DNA of 64,000 bases from Fibrobacter sp. Its GTDB lineage: Bacteria; Fibrobacterota; Fibrobacteria; Fibrobacterales; Fibrobacteraceae. The notes beneath the pieces were generated by a model that was not told where the DNA came from, ran no database searches, and saw only the letters and a program-made list of their open reading frames with translations. Position numbers and translations under genes: made by a program. Numbering within the stretch: position 1 is the first letter of the stretch; every line of letters starts with the position of its first letter. Where the stretch lies: NCBI GenBank assembly GCA_017550445.1, contig JAFZOV010000141.1, positions 15,866-79,865 on the forward strand, written 5' to 3'. Shown in pieces: positions 17,553 through 26,640 of this stretch.

Positions 17553-18741
17553 TCGCCGCGTCTGCCTTAAAAGGCAATTCTTCTAACTGCGGTGTCGCAA
17601 TAATCACCTGGCAGGCCTTCTCGCGAATGAGGCTCGCCACTGCATCGCGGCGCTTTACATCCAGTTCAGCAAAAATATCGTCAAGCAAAAGAATCGGCTT
17701 ACTTAAGTAGCGGCTAGCCACATCCACTGCGGCAAAGCGCATGGCAACAGCAGCACAGCGACATTGCCCCTGAGAGCCCGCCATACGCATTTCACTTTCA
17801 CCGATGCACACGCCCAAGTCATCTTTATGGGGGCCCGACAGCGTAATTCCCTGAATCTTTTCGGCAAATTCCAAGCCAGCCAGCTTGCGGCGGTATGCCT
17901 CACGCAAGGCGTTTTCGTCGACGGAGCCATCTTCGGATTCACCCGAGTTCGAAGCAATATAAAGTGCACTTTTGTCGGCAGCCATCGCCACCTTGTCTAG
18001 TTCAGAATCATCCAGAAATTCCGCTCCATCGAGAGCATCAAGCTCCTTAAGAATCGAGCTCTTGTAGGCACAAGCGATTTCGTCTACGCCACCCGAAAGC
18101 TTGCGGTAATAGCCCGTAATAATCGGCGAGATTTCTTTAGAAAGTTCTATGCGGGTCGCCCAAAGTTTTGCCCCCAAATCCACCAGCTGTTCCGTAAGCA
18201 CCTGAAACAAGTCTTCGCCACCGGTAGCGGCCCCATCGCGTTTGTATTGGCGCAGCCACTGGTTACGCTGTTGCAACACGCGACGGTAGCGTTTTAGCAC
18301 AGAGGCATTCGCCTGCGAACGGTAGCAGAGAATTTCATCGAGCCAGCGCCTGCGCACTTCAGGAGCGCCCCGCAAAAGCTCAATGTCCGAAGGCTGCATC
18401 ACCACAGCCGGCATACGCCCGAAAAAAGCCGTCGGCGACTTTAGACTTTCGCCATTTTCGCGCACGTCTGAGCTTCGCCGACCTACGCGAATTCCGCGTT
18501 TCACGCCCTGATCAGAATCATCAAAGCTTCCACGCAAAATAAATTCATCGCCATTCCAGGCAATCATCTCCTTCAAATCCCGGGCCCTGAAAGAAAAGCC
18601 CTGGGCAAGCAGATGTACAGATTCCAGTATAGAGGTCTTTCCGCAGCCGTTAGGGCCATGAACCACCGTAATGCCGGGCCCGAACTCAGTCTCAAACCCA
18701 GACAAGCTGCGCACACCATCTATAAAGATTTTGGATATCAC
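17536..18741 (-). CDS. recF: DNA replication and repair protein RecF
   Basis: 401 residues. Walker A GPNGCGKTS (about 30-38), ABC-like signature region GSQGQCR, and Walker B ILLLDDIFAELD near the C-terminus. RecF loads RecA at gaps through RecOR. The start is GTG, overlapping the stop of the upstream gene (GTGA). The stop and last residues (CGM) lie in the CACAYNN array, suggesting the array has replaced or extended the original 3' end. Unusually, recF sits behind envelope genes, not behind dnaA-dnaN. Confidence 0.95.
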   Translation of the reverse strand: MISKIFIDGVRSLSGFETEFGPGITVVHGPNGCGKTSILESVHLLAQGFSFRARDLKEMIAWNGDEFILRGSFDDSDQGVKRGIRVGRRSSDVRENGESLKSPTAFFGRMPAVVMQPSDIELLRGAPEVRRRWLDEILCYRSQANASVLKRYRRVLQQRNQWLRQYKRDGAATGGEDLFQVLTEQLVDLGAKLWATRIELSKEISPIITGYYRKLSGGVDEIACAYKSSILKELDALDGAEFLDDSELDKVAMAADKSALYIASNSGESEDGSVDENALREAYRRKLAGLEFAEKIQGITLSGPHKDDLGVCIGESEMRMAGSQGQCRCAAVAMRFAAVDVASRYLSKPILLLDDIFAELDVKRRDAVASLIREKACQVIIATPQLEELPFKADAAIMCGM

Positions 18742-19841
18742 GGAATGGAGCCCCGCAGGCCAAAGCTAAGCGGAGTCCAGATTCCCGCTTCCGTTTCGTA
18801 AATCAGGGCGTAGTTCACATCGAAGGGATACTTCTTCTTGCCGATGCGAATGTTGAACTTGTAGCCGGCACCCACCGTCCAGTCCAAGTCATCCATACCC
18901 AGACGGAGCGTGCCGTCAGGAATGATTTCACATTCAAAGCCTACGCGGCCCGTCCATACATGTAAATCCGGATCGAAGGCCAACAAGGTATCGGCAATCT
19001 GGTAATCAAGGGCTTCCATCCAGGCGTAAACAGGCTTCCCCATGACCTTGGAACGGTAGCCAAGACCAATCTGCAAAACCTTCGGGCGCACGCCATCGGT
19101 ACTTTCGACGGAGTTGTCGGTACTGGTATTCTTACTCCACTTTGCAGACAGATTCTCGCTAAAGCTCAAGTTGCGGATTACCACCGAAGTAGACCACTTG
19201 TCATTCCACTGTCTGAGCCAGCTCAGGTTAAGCGTTACCGGGCTGCGGTAATCATCCACCAGTTCAATTCCATCGTAGTATTCCGAAATATCCATATTGT
19301 CGTAACTCATGGACAGCGAAATACCAAAGGCATCTCGACGAGTGGCGCGATAAGCAAAGCCCAAGTACATCATGGTAAAGTAAGGCGTCGCCGTTCCCAT
19401 GGTTTCATCATCTTCGTTAATCACGTCAAAGTTCATGTCGCCGCGGTAAAGCATGGCAAAACCCACACCCATGCGCTTACCCACCTTGGTTTCAAGGCCC
19501 AGGGAGCCACCCACACGGTCCAGGTCACGCTTTTCTGCGTTCAAGGTGTACGCAAAGTTTTCGCGAAAACCGAGGATGGCCGGATTCCAGTAAGCCGCCG
19601 GCATAGATGCCGTATCGGCAGAACCGGTGTTGCCACGGCCCAGTTCACGAGTACCCGCGCCCATGCGTTCCACAAAGCCATCAAAGCCACCAAGCGTCGC
19701 TTTTTTGCCAGCAAATGCCGATGCTGTTAAAAGCAAAACCATTACGAAAATAAGACCTAGATCCTTCGACTTCGTGCTACGCACTCCGCTCAGGATGACA
19801 CTCTCTCGTCTTTCGTCTCTCGTCTTTCGTCTAAAAAACAT
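18738..19841 (-). CDS. PorV/FadL-like outer-membrane barrel protein with repeat-derived N-terminus
   Basis: 367 residues. The C-terminal 320 residues alternate like a beta-barrel and open with the PorV/UPF0164-like pattern GTRELGRGNTGSAD...AAYWNPA. The signal peptide hydrophobic core (LGLIFVMVLLLTASAFA) is preceded by about 28 residues encoded by four AGACGAR heptamers plus a TGTCATCCTGAGC-type palindromic element. A GGGAGG ribosome site eight bases before ATG 19841 (GTG 19844 is also possible) supports translation of that extension. The start overlaps the stop of the upstream gene. An internal ATG at 19742 would leave a very short signal. Function unknown. Confidence 0.75.
   Translation of the reverse strand: MFFRRKTRDERRESVILSGVRSTKSKDLGLIFVMVLLLTASAFAGKKATLGGFDGFVERMGAGTRELGRGNTGSADTASMPAAYWNPAILGFRENFAYTLNAEKRDLDRVGGSLGLETKVGKRMGVGFAMLYRGDMNFDVINEDDETMGTATPYFTMMYLGFAYRATRRDAFGISLSMSYDNMDISEYYDGIELVDDYRSPVTLNLSWLRQWNDKWSTSVVIRNLSFSENLSAKWSKNTSTDNSVESTDGVRPKVLQIGLGYRSKVMGKPVYAWMEALDYQIADTLLAFDPDLHVWTGRVGFECEIIPDGTLRLGMDDLDWTVGAGYKFNIRIGKKKYPFDVNYALIYETEAGIWTPLSFGLRGSIP
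19756..19832 (-). repeat. Composite repeat: AGACGAR heptamers joined to a TGTCATCCTGAGC element, translated as a signal-peptide extension
   Basis: On the minus strand, AGACGAA, AGACGAG, AGACGAA, AGACGAG (19832-19804) are followed directly by a GTGTCATCCTGAGCGGAG... GAAGTCGAAGGATC element. A related pairing of the same two repeat types occurs at 31164-31290. It lies within the first 35 codons of the barrel gene. Confidence 0.85.
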
Positions 19842-21442
19842 CACTTGTGCCCTCCCAAGGTCATCACCTTGCCCCAGCCGATATGGCCGTGGTTATCCTT
19901 GACGCGCACATAGTAAACGCCCATGGTGCAGGCCCGGCCCGCCTTGTCGCGACCGTCCCAGAAATCTTCTTTCGGATTCGTGCTGCGGGAAGCATCGGCA
20001 TCTCGGTGAACATCCTTGACAATGGTGCGGACTTTACGCATGTCGTAGCTAAATACATCAATCGTGATCTTCGATTCCTTGCTCACCTTGTAAGAAACCA
20101 GCGACTGGTCGCCCGCAGTAATCACCGACGGTACCATGCGAATGGATCCCAGATTTCCGCCCAGCTTGGCACGATTCAAGATAACGCTCCAAGTCTTACC
20201 CGAATCCGCGGAAACCGAAATGCCGTTACCGTAAGTAGAAATGGCAAGGCCCTCCGTCTTATTATCCAACGGGAAAGAACAGATAGAGGTAATAGCCGCA
20301 TCACGGTCGGTAGCGCCCGTGGCATAGCCGTACAGCCACTGGTTTTTGCCGTCGTCGTCCTTTTCCCAGGCGCGAATCCCGGCAGAATCAAGCTTGAAAT
20401 AGCCGCTTACGCCACCCCCCGGGCCAATCACAGCCACATAGGCCACGTTCGCAATAAAGGCAACATTGCTTACCGTATAGTCGCCATCGTCATAAACATC
20501 TTTCTTCTGCTTTTTACCAGCCGTATCCAAGAAATCTACCTTCGCAAAATCCTTGGAACCTTTACGCAGCACCCACAGCGCACCCTTCATCAAATCCTTT
20601 TCCATGTGCGAAGTTTCAGCTACAATCGTGAGCGGGTCGCCCCCAATCCAGAGTCCTGTAACGCGGGCATTGGTATCAAGAGTCGTTGACGCCTTGGAAA
20701 CCTTGCCATCGGCAGAACGTTTCCAGACACCCTTGGACGTAGCCAGCCACAAGTCTCCCGTAACCGGATGCAGCTTCACGTCAAAAATGCGGGGATTCAC
20801 CTTTTCTTTCCACTTGTAATTCATCTTGGCAGAATCAAGGGTACCCGTTTGCAAATTCAACTGGTACATTCCCTGCTTGGGGCTATTACCCGAATTGTCA
20901 TAAAGTCCAAGACCGGCAATACCGCGAGCCAACCAAAGTTGTTTTTTGGTAGAATCAAAGGCAAAGCCGCTTACGGCATAGTACATAGCCGTATCTATTT
21001 CTTGGAATGCATCGGGAATCTTCAACGGAGTCTCGATCAAGTTGTCAATCCCGCGCACCGAGAAAAATCCGGCAGGCTGCGTTGCATAGCCATCGTCATC
21101 CAATCCAATCATGGGGAGCACATAGCCAAGCTTGCCTGCATAAACCGAAGGAATACGGCGGTGTTCGGCAAGTACATCGCTGAACATCCCGGACGGTCGC
21201 GCAGTCATGGAATCAGAGACCTGTTCCTGTTTTGGATCAAACACCTGTACACCAGTCGAACCAACCTTCAAGTCTAAAAGGGTTACGCCGCTATAGATGT
21301 CCCCGTGAGAAAATACCCAAAGGCTACCAGCTTTACCCGTAGAATTGACATTCAGGGTGTAGTTACTGAACAGCGTTTCTGCAGCAAAGGCAGGAACCGC
21401 CACCGGCGCAAGCCATAAACATTTTATTAGAATCCGTTTCAT
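19841..21442 (-). CDS. Secreted beta-propeller protein with FlgD-like C-terminal domain
   Basis: 533 residues with a signal peptide (about 1-20, ending PAFA). The body has repeated propeller-like strands (for example LWLARGIAGLGLYDNSG, DLWLATSKGVWKRS). The last 80 residues (KITIDVFSYDMRKVRT... WDGRDKAGRACTMGVYYVRV) form a FlgD-type Ig-like domain common at the C-terminus of secreted proteins. No catalytic site seen. It lies three bases after the lolA-like gene and overlaps the next gene, so all four genes to recF form one operon. Confidence 0.75.
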   Translation of the reverse strand: MKRILIKCLWLAPVAVPAFAAETLFSNYTLNVNSTGKAGSLWVFSHGDIYSGVTLLDLKVGSTGVQVFDPKQEQVSDSMTARPSGMFSDVLAEHRRIPSVYAGKLGYVLPMIGLDDDGYATQPAGFFSVRGIDNLIETPLKIPDAFQEIDTAMYYAVSGFAFDSTKKQLWLARGIAGLGLYDNSGNSPKQGMYQLNLQTGTLDSAKMNYKWKEKVNPRIFDVKLHPVTGDLWLATSKGVWKRSADGKVSKASTTLDTNARVTGLWIGGDPLTIVAETSHMEKDLMKGALWVLRKGSKDFAKVDFLDTAGKKQKKDVYDDGDYTVSNVAFIANVAYVAVIGPGGGVSGYFKLDSAGIRAWEKDDDGKNQWLYGYATGATDRDAAITSICSFPLDNKTEGLAISTYGNGISVSADSGKTWSVILNRAKLGGNLGSIRMVPSVITAGDQSLVSYKVSKESKITIDVFSYDMRKVRTIVKDVHRDADASRSTNPKEDFWDGRDKAGRACTMGVYYVRVKDNHGHIGWGKVMTLGGHK

Positions 21443-21445
21443 AGT

Positions 21446-22087
21446 TTACCGCATGTCAATTTCATCGACGCCCTTTACAGGCTTGTACCTAAAATCTTCC
21501 GGTTTCCAGGACTTGACCACCGAAAGGTTCACGATATTGTACCAGGAACCGTTCCCAGTGGGGTCAACCGTATAAAGGCGCTTGGGCGAGAAATCCTTTT
21601 TCGAAAGCCAAACTTCCATTTGGGTAAACTGTCCCTTGTACTTGGAAGGATCCAGCTTAAGTACCCACATTTTCTGTTTGTTAAATTCGCCTTCTGCAAT
21701 TTCTTTCGCCTTGCAGTTCAAGTACTTGAACAGGAGTTCCGACGGGTGCAAGGAACTGGACAAATCTTCCACCGACTTGATTAGCACCTGTTTCTGTTCC
21801 ACATTGTGCTGCCAGAGGTTTTCGCCATCGCTATAAAATTTGATGCCCGCCATGTCCAGCACAAAGCGGTCGCCTTCGGCCACCAGGAGCTTTCCGTTTT
21901 GGGCCGCTATATCCGGGGAATCCGCATAAAAGACCTGCACCCTGAATTCAAGATTCCAGGCTTTGCCCGACTTGAACCAGGCCTTGGAATTTTCCATAGC
22001 CTCGTCAGCGGTGATGGCAAAAGCCCCTTGTACAACCAGGAGCGTCATAATTACAAACAGCCTAACAAACCTAACAGGATTGAACAT
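21446..22087 (-). CDS. LolA-like outer-membrane lipoprotein carrier
   Basis: 213 residues, signal peptide about 1-24 (ending GAFA). The mature protein has the LolA half-barrel pattern, with LVAEGDRFVLDMAGIKFYSDGENLWQ and KMWVLKLDPS. Such proteins ferry lipoproteins across the periplasm. First gene of the operon with the propeller, barrel and recF genes. True LolA against a LolA-fold paralogue cannot be separated by eye. Confidence 0.75.
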   Translation of the reverse strand: MFNPVRFVRLFVIMTLLVVQGAFAITADEAMENSKAWFKSGKAWNLEFRVQVFYADSPDIAAQNGKLLVAEGDRFVLDMAGIKFYSDGENLWQHNVEQKQVLIKSVEDLSSSLHPSELLFKYLNCKAKEIAEGEFNKQKMWVLKLDPSKYKGQFTQMEVWLSKKDFSPKRLYTVDPTGNGSWYNIVNLSVVKSWKPEDFRYKPVKGVDEIDMR

Positions 22088-22168
22088 CGAAAGACCTCAT
22101 GAATAAGAATATGGGCAAATTTACAAAAATCGTACACGTTCGAATTGGCTTTTTCCTTCGGATATTTC

Positions 22169-22176
22169 TATCTTTG
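22169..22176 (+). promoter_or_regulatory. TATCTTTG promoter element
   Basis: Exact TAnnTTTG match 33 bp upstream of the porin-like gene start at 22210. Confidence 0.45.
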
Positions 22177-22209
22177 CACAAGAAATTTCAAATCATATTG
22201 GAAACAGAT

Positions 22210-23343
22210 ATGCGCAAATTGATTATGCCACTGGCCATTTCCTCTGCAGCCACATTGGCCCTCGCCGCAGACATTCAAGTCCACGGCGACGTGAATATGG
22301 ACTACGCCAGCTATTTTGACAGCGATTTTGACCCGACCAACGCCGGCAACCAGGACATTGACCTTGCCCTGCACGCCCACCTCGACGAAAACCTCTCCGT
22401 GGTTGTCATGGGAACCACCCATAGTACTTTTGTTAACGAAGACGGCGACCTCCAGGCATCTGAAATCCGCCACGGTCTAGCCCGTTCCACCGCTATGGGT
22501 TCGGATGGCCGCTACAACTCCTTCGATTTCGACGGGGTCCAGTTCCGCTGGGACGTGAGCCACCAAGTTTCCCTTATTTTCGGTGACATGACCTACAGCG
22601 CCGGTGCGTTCAACTACTACTTCTGGCGCGACGCATCCCGCTACGCCGTCATTACCCGCGAAGAAAGCCTCCGCGGTTTCGGAGCCGAAGTCGGCAACGA
22701 AAAGTACGGCCAGGGCGCCTTCTACTTTGGCGCCTCCGACGACACGGACCACACAATGTCCATGTTCGCCACCTACGCCTTCCCGCTTTTGAACCACACC
22801 GACGAACACTTGATTATCAAGCCGAGCTTCGACTGGGTGTTCGGCCAGGATATCAACCGTCCCTATACCTACGTTCTGGGTACCGAAGTGGACTACTCCA
22901 AGAGCTTCGAAAAGTTCAACTACGGCATTTACGCCGTTTGGGGACTTCACCCTTACAAGGGCAAGGGCACCCACTCCTTCTTGCTGGAACCCAGCATGAA
23001 CTACGCCATCTTTAACTTGGCCGGTACATTCTTCTACGCCATTGTAGACAAGGAATATCCGACCAAAGAGCAGCTCATGACCGACGATCAGATGCTGTTC
23101 GCCATCGAGCCCAGCTTCAACATTCATAAGAAGTACACCTTGGGTGTCTCTTACGAATATCACGATCCTGACCGCGAAGTACACAAAGACGACTTCCAGT
23201 TCCTGGGCATGAACCACTACCTCTACCCCACCATGAACACGGAAATCGTTATCTGGTACGGCTACAACTTCACCGATACCGACAAGACTCCGTTTGGCAA
23301 GGGCCGATTCTCCCTCGGTTTGAGCGGCAAGGCTAGCTTCTAA
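22210..23343 (+). CDS. Outer-membrane porin-like protein
   Basis: 377 residues. Signal peptide about 1-20 (ending ALAA) and a mature sequence of alternating aromatic and polar strands ending in GLSGKASF with C-terminal Phe, typical of outer-membrane barrels. The pattern WDVSHQVSLIFGDMTYSAG and the closing strands resemble Fibrobacter porin-like proteins. The open frame upstream of 22210 has no signal peptide character. Transported solute unknown. Confidence 0.75.
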   Translation: MRKLIMPLAISSAATLALAADIQVHGDVNMDYASYFDSDFDPTNAGNQDIDLALHAHLDENLSVVVMGTTHSTFVNEDGDLQASEIRHGLARSTAMGSDGRYNSFDFDGVQFRWDVSHQVSLIFGDMTYSAGAFNYYFWRDASRYAVITREESLRGFGAEVGNEKYGQGAFYFGASDDTDHTMSMFATYAFPLLNHTDEHLIIKPSFDWVFGQDINRPYTYVLGTEVDYSKSFEKFNYGIYAVWGLHPYKGKGTHSFLLEPSMNYAIFNLAGTFFYAIVDKEYPTKEQLMTDDQMLFAIEPSFNIHKKYTLGVSYEYHDPDREVHKDDFQFLGMNHYLYPTMNTEIVIWYGYNFTDTDKTPFGKGRFSLGLSGKASF

Positions 23344-23472
23344 CCGCTCGCATGGCCGTTCCGGAATGCTCGCTTAGCGGTTAGGCTATCATAGATTCCT
23401 TCTTCACCCGCACTACCTAAAGGTGGCCATGTACACTAAGGTCTAAAGGCCAAGTGTCCAAAGGTCATAACC

Positions 23473-23499
23473 ACGCCTCGTTAATACGAGGCGTTTGTT
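23473..23499 (+). terminator. Terminator-like hairpin after the porin-like gene
   Basis: Stem ACGCCTCG / CGAGGCGT, loop TTAATA, then TTTGTTA. Confidence 0.6.
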
Positions 23500-23568
23500 A
23501 CTCACAGACAAGTGCTCATGCATAAATCATTCTTCACCGGGCGTTAAGCTCGGCTTTTTTATGTACAC

Positions 23569-23598
23569 AAAAGCGGCGAGGATATCCTCGCCGCTTTT
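23569..23598. terminator. Bidirectional terminator-like palindrome
   Basis: Perfect 30-bp palindrome with arms AAAAGCGGCGAGGAT / ATCCTCGCCGCTTTT. Confidence 0.75.
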
Positions 23599-23611
23599 AT
23601 TACGCATTATT

Positions 23612-23824
23612 TCTAGCCGTTCCAGTCTTTTCGTGAGCCATAAGCGACACAGCGTAAGCGTGTCGTGTTGGCGAGAGGAACGGCTGTAGAGTAAGAACCT
23701 ACTTAAGTCTAGCCGTTCCGGTCTTATCCGTGAGCGAAAAAGCCCTCGGGTGTTAACCGAGGGCGTTCGCGAGAGCGAGACGAAGTCACACTCTACTTTT
23801 GGCTATAGAGTCGAGCGGTCTTAT
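23612..23824. repeat. Two tandem structured repeat units starting TCTAGCCGTTCC
   Basis: Unit A starts at 23612 and unit B at 23708, each continuing with R-GTCTT and CGTGAGC. Unit A closes with GGAACGGCTGTAGAG; unit B ends with a similar GGCTATAGAG. Each encloses a stem (CGACAC / GTGTCG in A, GCCCTCGG / CCGAGGGC in B). Confidence 0.7.
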
Positions 23825-24876
23825 TATTGACCGAGGTACTTACGGCCGATACCGAATTCATCCTTGTATTCGATGTAGTCCGGCACGAAGTCCTTGGCGT
23901 AAGAGAAGCTCACGTTCACAGAGCACTGGAATTCGTTCATCAGCTTGCCCTTGCCCTTGAAGCTCTGCTTCTTCTTTTCGATCTTTTCCTGGCCCTTCTT
24001 GCCTACGAGCACTTCGGCTTCGCACCAGCCACTGTTACCCTTGGCAAAGACTTCCTTGCCATCGGTAGAAACGAGCTTGATCTTGCTGGGGTCGAGTTCG
24101 GTGTTGTTACCCGTAGAAGCCCAGAACTGGAGTTCTGCAGAGAGAGAACCCGGAGCAATCTTGAGGGTCGGCATGGCCATCACATAGCCCCACTTGTCGA
24201 CGCGGCGGCTGACCGGTTCGCCAATCTGTTCACCGAAGATCAGGAAGTAACCGCGAGTGCCCTTACGGCTCTTGTTCAAAGCGGCCTTCACGTCAGCATT
24301 TTCCGGTGCCATTTCGGCAATCTTCATAATCTGGTATTCGCTCACCACCGGGTCAGATTCGCCCACGGCGTCAGAGAGGTTCTTGGCAACATAAGCGTTT
24401 TCAGCTTCGGTGCGGATAGCCTTCACGGCAGCTTCGCCGGCACCCTTGGCCTTGGCGGTAGCAAGAGCGGTATCGATCTTTGCGAAAGCGTTCACGATGG
24501 TACCGTAGTCCATGCCTTCCTGGGCGGCCTGCATCTTACCGATGTTGGCAAGCGTCGTCACGTATTCCTGAATGACTTCAGCATTGTTGACTTCAGCCAT
24601 GTTCACGGAAACCTTGTCGAAGTATCCATTGATAAGGTCGCTGTTCAAATCCTTCTTGGCTTCAGTTTCGGCGGCACGAACCAGGGCGAGAGTGAAGTTA
24701 TCATAGAATTCATCGGACATGCTACCCTTCTTCTTAGCCTCGAGGTAAGAATTGATAGCGTTGCGATAACGGCCTTCCTTAAGGTGTTCGTCACCGCGCT
24801 TTTCGTTAGTACCCTTACAGCCCACCATCGTGAATGCGACGGCGGCAGCCAGAGAGGCAATAAAGAGTTTTTTCAT
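23824..24876 (-). CDS. TPR-like lipoprotein, 350 aa
   Basis: Lipoprotein signal ending TMVGC (Cys20). The N-terminal half is helical with a TPR-like start (GDEHLKEGRYRNAINSYLEA); the C-terminal third is beta-rich with Lys clusters. ATG 24876 is chosen because AAGGA lies eight bases upstream; the longer frame overlaps that site. Probably periplasmic, function unknown. Confidence 0.75.
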   Translation of the reverse strand: MKKLFIASLAAAVAFTMVGCKGTNEKRGDEHLKEGRYRNAINSYLEAKKKGSMSDEFYDNFTLALVRAAETEAKKDLNSDLINGYFDKVSVNMAEVNNAEVIQEYVTTLANIGKMQAAQEGMDYGTIVNAFAKIDTALATAKAKGAGEAAVKAIRTEAENAYVAKNLSDAVGESDPVVSEYQIMKIAEMAPENADVKAALNKSRKGTRGYFLIFGEQIGEPVSRRVDKWGYVMAMPTLKIAPGSLSAELQFWASTGNNTELDPSKIKLVSTDGKEVFAKGNSGWCEAEVLVGKKGQEKIEKKKQSFKGKGKLMNEFQCSVNVSFSYAKDFVPDYIEYKDEFGIGRKYLGQ

Positions 24877-25028
24877 TTGATTTTCCTTCAACTGAGTGAT
24901 TTTGTATTGTAATAATACCTTTTTTCCTAAGAAAACTTTTCCCAGGATTATACTTTCTAAAAATAATTAAATAAATTTATGTTATACTTTATCTATAGGT
25001 AAATTTTTATTTGGAGTATTGAGCAGGA

Positions 25029-26456
25029 ATGAACATCCTCGTTGTAAGTCCCGAAGCCGGAAACTGGCGAAAAACCAGCCCACTGGCAACCGCGGTCAAC
25101 CGCATGACCGACGCCTTCGCAAGCGCCGGCACTACGGTTCTTACCTGCTCTCCGTTTTTCAAGAACCTGATGGTCGACGTAGACGGCTACCACTGTATTT
25201 ATAGCGGCGTCGAAAAGCTCCAGGGCAAGCCCTACGAAATCTGGGTTTCCGAAAAGGACCCCCTGCATACATATATATACAACGAAGAATATTTCGGCAG
25301 GCCCTACGTGTACGGTCCCCCGCAGAGCGCCCCGTACTCAGACAACCATATCCGGTTCGCATTCCTCGCATCGGCCGCTCTCGCCTATGCCGCAGAAACC
25401 AAGTTTGAATGCAACGCCATTTTAGGCCATGAATGGGGCGGCGCTCTTGCAGGCGCCCTGTCCAAGACAACCTACAGGGATTTTGCATACAAGATTCCGT
25501 TCTTCTTTACCGTCCACAACATCACTTATGACTTCCATATTTCATCCAGCGAGATCGAAAAGATCGGTCTTCCGCGCAAGGATTACAATATGGACGGCTA
25601 CGAGTTCTGGGGTAAAGTCAGCCTGCTCAAGGTGGGCATTCTGTACGCCACCAAGGTGCTGTTCCCCTCGCCCGGCTACCGCGACGCCATGCTCAACACC
25701 AACCTGCCCGGCGGCATTAGCGGATTCTTGAACCGCAACGCCGACAAGCTCATTGGCGTGCAGTTCGGCGTAAGTTACCAGGTCTGGGACTTCAACAAGG
25801 ACAATCTTCCCATCAAAGAGGCTAAAGCAAAGGCACGCGCCCAGTTGCAATCCGAACTCGGCGTGGACTTCGACGGCAAGATGGTCCTTTATGTGCACCT
25901 GGACGAAGAAGCGGGCAACACATCCGAAACGCTCGCGACCATTCTTTCGGACATTGCAAGGCTTGAAATTTTCATTATCGTAGGCATTTCGTCTAGAAGT
26001 AGCGAATGGACCTACTACAAGGATTTCGCCAAGCAGTACCCGGACGTCATGTGCGTGCAGGACCTGGACAGCGAACTAGACCGCACATTCCAGTTGCGAG
26101 ACACCCTCGCCGGTTCCGACGCACTCTTTGCGGCCAACCTCCGCGAACCGTCCTCGTCCATCATCCTTAAGGCGATGGCGGCCGGCACGCTCCCCATTAC
26201 AGGCCATACGGTGGGCGTATCTACCATGCTCACCCACTACTCGCTGGAAACCGCCGGCGAAGCAAACGCATTCTTGGCCGAAGACGCCAACGCCCCTCAC
26301 CAGATGTTACGTTGTGCGAAAGACGCCGTAAACGTCTACAAGACCGAAATACAAGACTGGGACAAGTGCGTGGTAAACGCCTACAGCGGATTCCACTACG
26401 AATGGTGCAAGACCATTTCCAAGTACTTGCTGATTTTTGGCGAACTGGGTTTGTAA
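25029..26456 (+). CDS. GT5-type glycosyltransferase, glycogen/starch synthase-like
   Basis: 475 residues with the GT-B fold order of ADP-glucose-type glycogen synthases: N-terminal MNILVVSPEA, GHEWGGALAG, FTVHNITYDFHI, FPSPGYRDAM, and a C-terminal REPSSSIILKAMAAGTLPI donor-site segment. The canonical KTGGL motif near the N-terminus reads KTSPLATA here, so nucleotide-sugar binding may be altered. It may extend glycogen or another alpha-glucan; glycogen storage is expected in such cellulose degraders. A terminator follows. Confidence 0.8.
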   Translation: MNILVVSPEAGNWRKTSPLATAVNRMTDAFASAGTTVLTCSPFFKNLMVDVDGYHCIYSGVEKLQGKPYEIWVSEKDPLHTYIYNEEYFGRPYVYGPPQSAPYSDNHIRFAFLASAALAYAAETKFECNAILGHEWGGALAGALSKTTYRDFAYKIPFFFTVHNITYDFHISSSEIEKIGLPRKDYNMDGYEFWGKVSLLKVGILYATKVLFPSPGYRDAMLNTNLPGGISGFLNRNADKLIGVQFGVSYQVWDFNKDNLPIKEAKAKARAQLQSELGVDFDGKMVLYVHLDEEAGNTSETLATILSDIARLEIFIIVGISSRSSEWTYYKDFAKQYPDVMCVQDLDSELDRTFQLRDTLAGSDALFAANLREPSSSIILKAMAAGTLPITGHTVGVSTMLTHYSLETAGEANAFLAEDANAPHQMLRCAKDAVNVYKTEIQDWDKCVVNAYSGFHYEWCKTISKYLLIFGELGL

Positions 26457-26484
26457 TATTTTAAAAACTCCACACACCCGAAAT

Positions 26485-26525
26485 GGGGCTATGCCCCGAC
26501 CCTCGGCGCAAGTCGGGGGTTTTTG
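26485..26525 (+). terminator. Terminator after the GT5 gene
   Basis: Hairpin GGGGCTATGCCCC overlaps a second stem CCCCGAC / GTCGGGG (26494-26518) followed by TTTTT. Confidence 0.75.
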
Positions 26526-26569
26526 AATGCTTTTTTTTTATATTTTTATGTGTTTTGGGGTGTTTTGCC

Positions 26570-26600
26570 TTGACAAAGCCCCTAAAATTTTCTCTATTTG
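26570..26600 (+). promoter_or_regulatory. Promoter of the small ribosomal protein gene
   Basis: TTGACA at 26570 and TATTTG at 26595, 19 bp apart, about 40 bp before the 26641 start. This is one of few places with a consensus -35. Confidence 0.45.
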
Positions 26601-26640
26601 GAGACACATTTTTAAGTTTAACCCTTAACGGAGAAACAAC

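Larger units (their letters stand above)
23344..23823. other. 480-bp intergenic region packed with hairpins
   Basis: No protein-coding content seen. From left to right: hairpin CGCCTCG / CGAGGCG (23474-23493); imperfect stem CCGGGC / GCTCGG with T6 (23537-23560); a 30-bp perfect palindrome (23569-23598); then two related 28-bp copies beginning TCTAGCCGTTCC (23612 and 23708). The first copy pairs with an inverted GGAACGGCT at 23677. Each copy carries an internal hairpin (23645-23665 and 23742-23764). Some are terminators; the paired TCTAGCCGTTCC units look like a structured repeat or small RNAs. Confidence 0.65.

Noticed and set aside
23344..23823. tRNA genes in the hairpin-rich gap
   Set aside because: No TpsiC-loop word (GGTTCGANTCC), acceptor stem or CCA arrangement was found around the hairpins.
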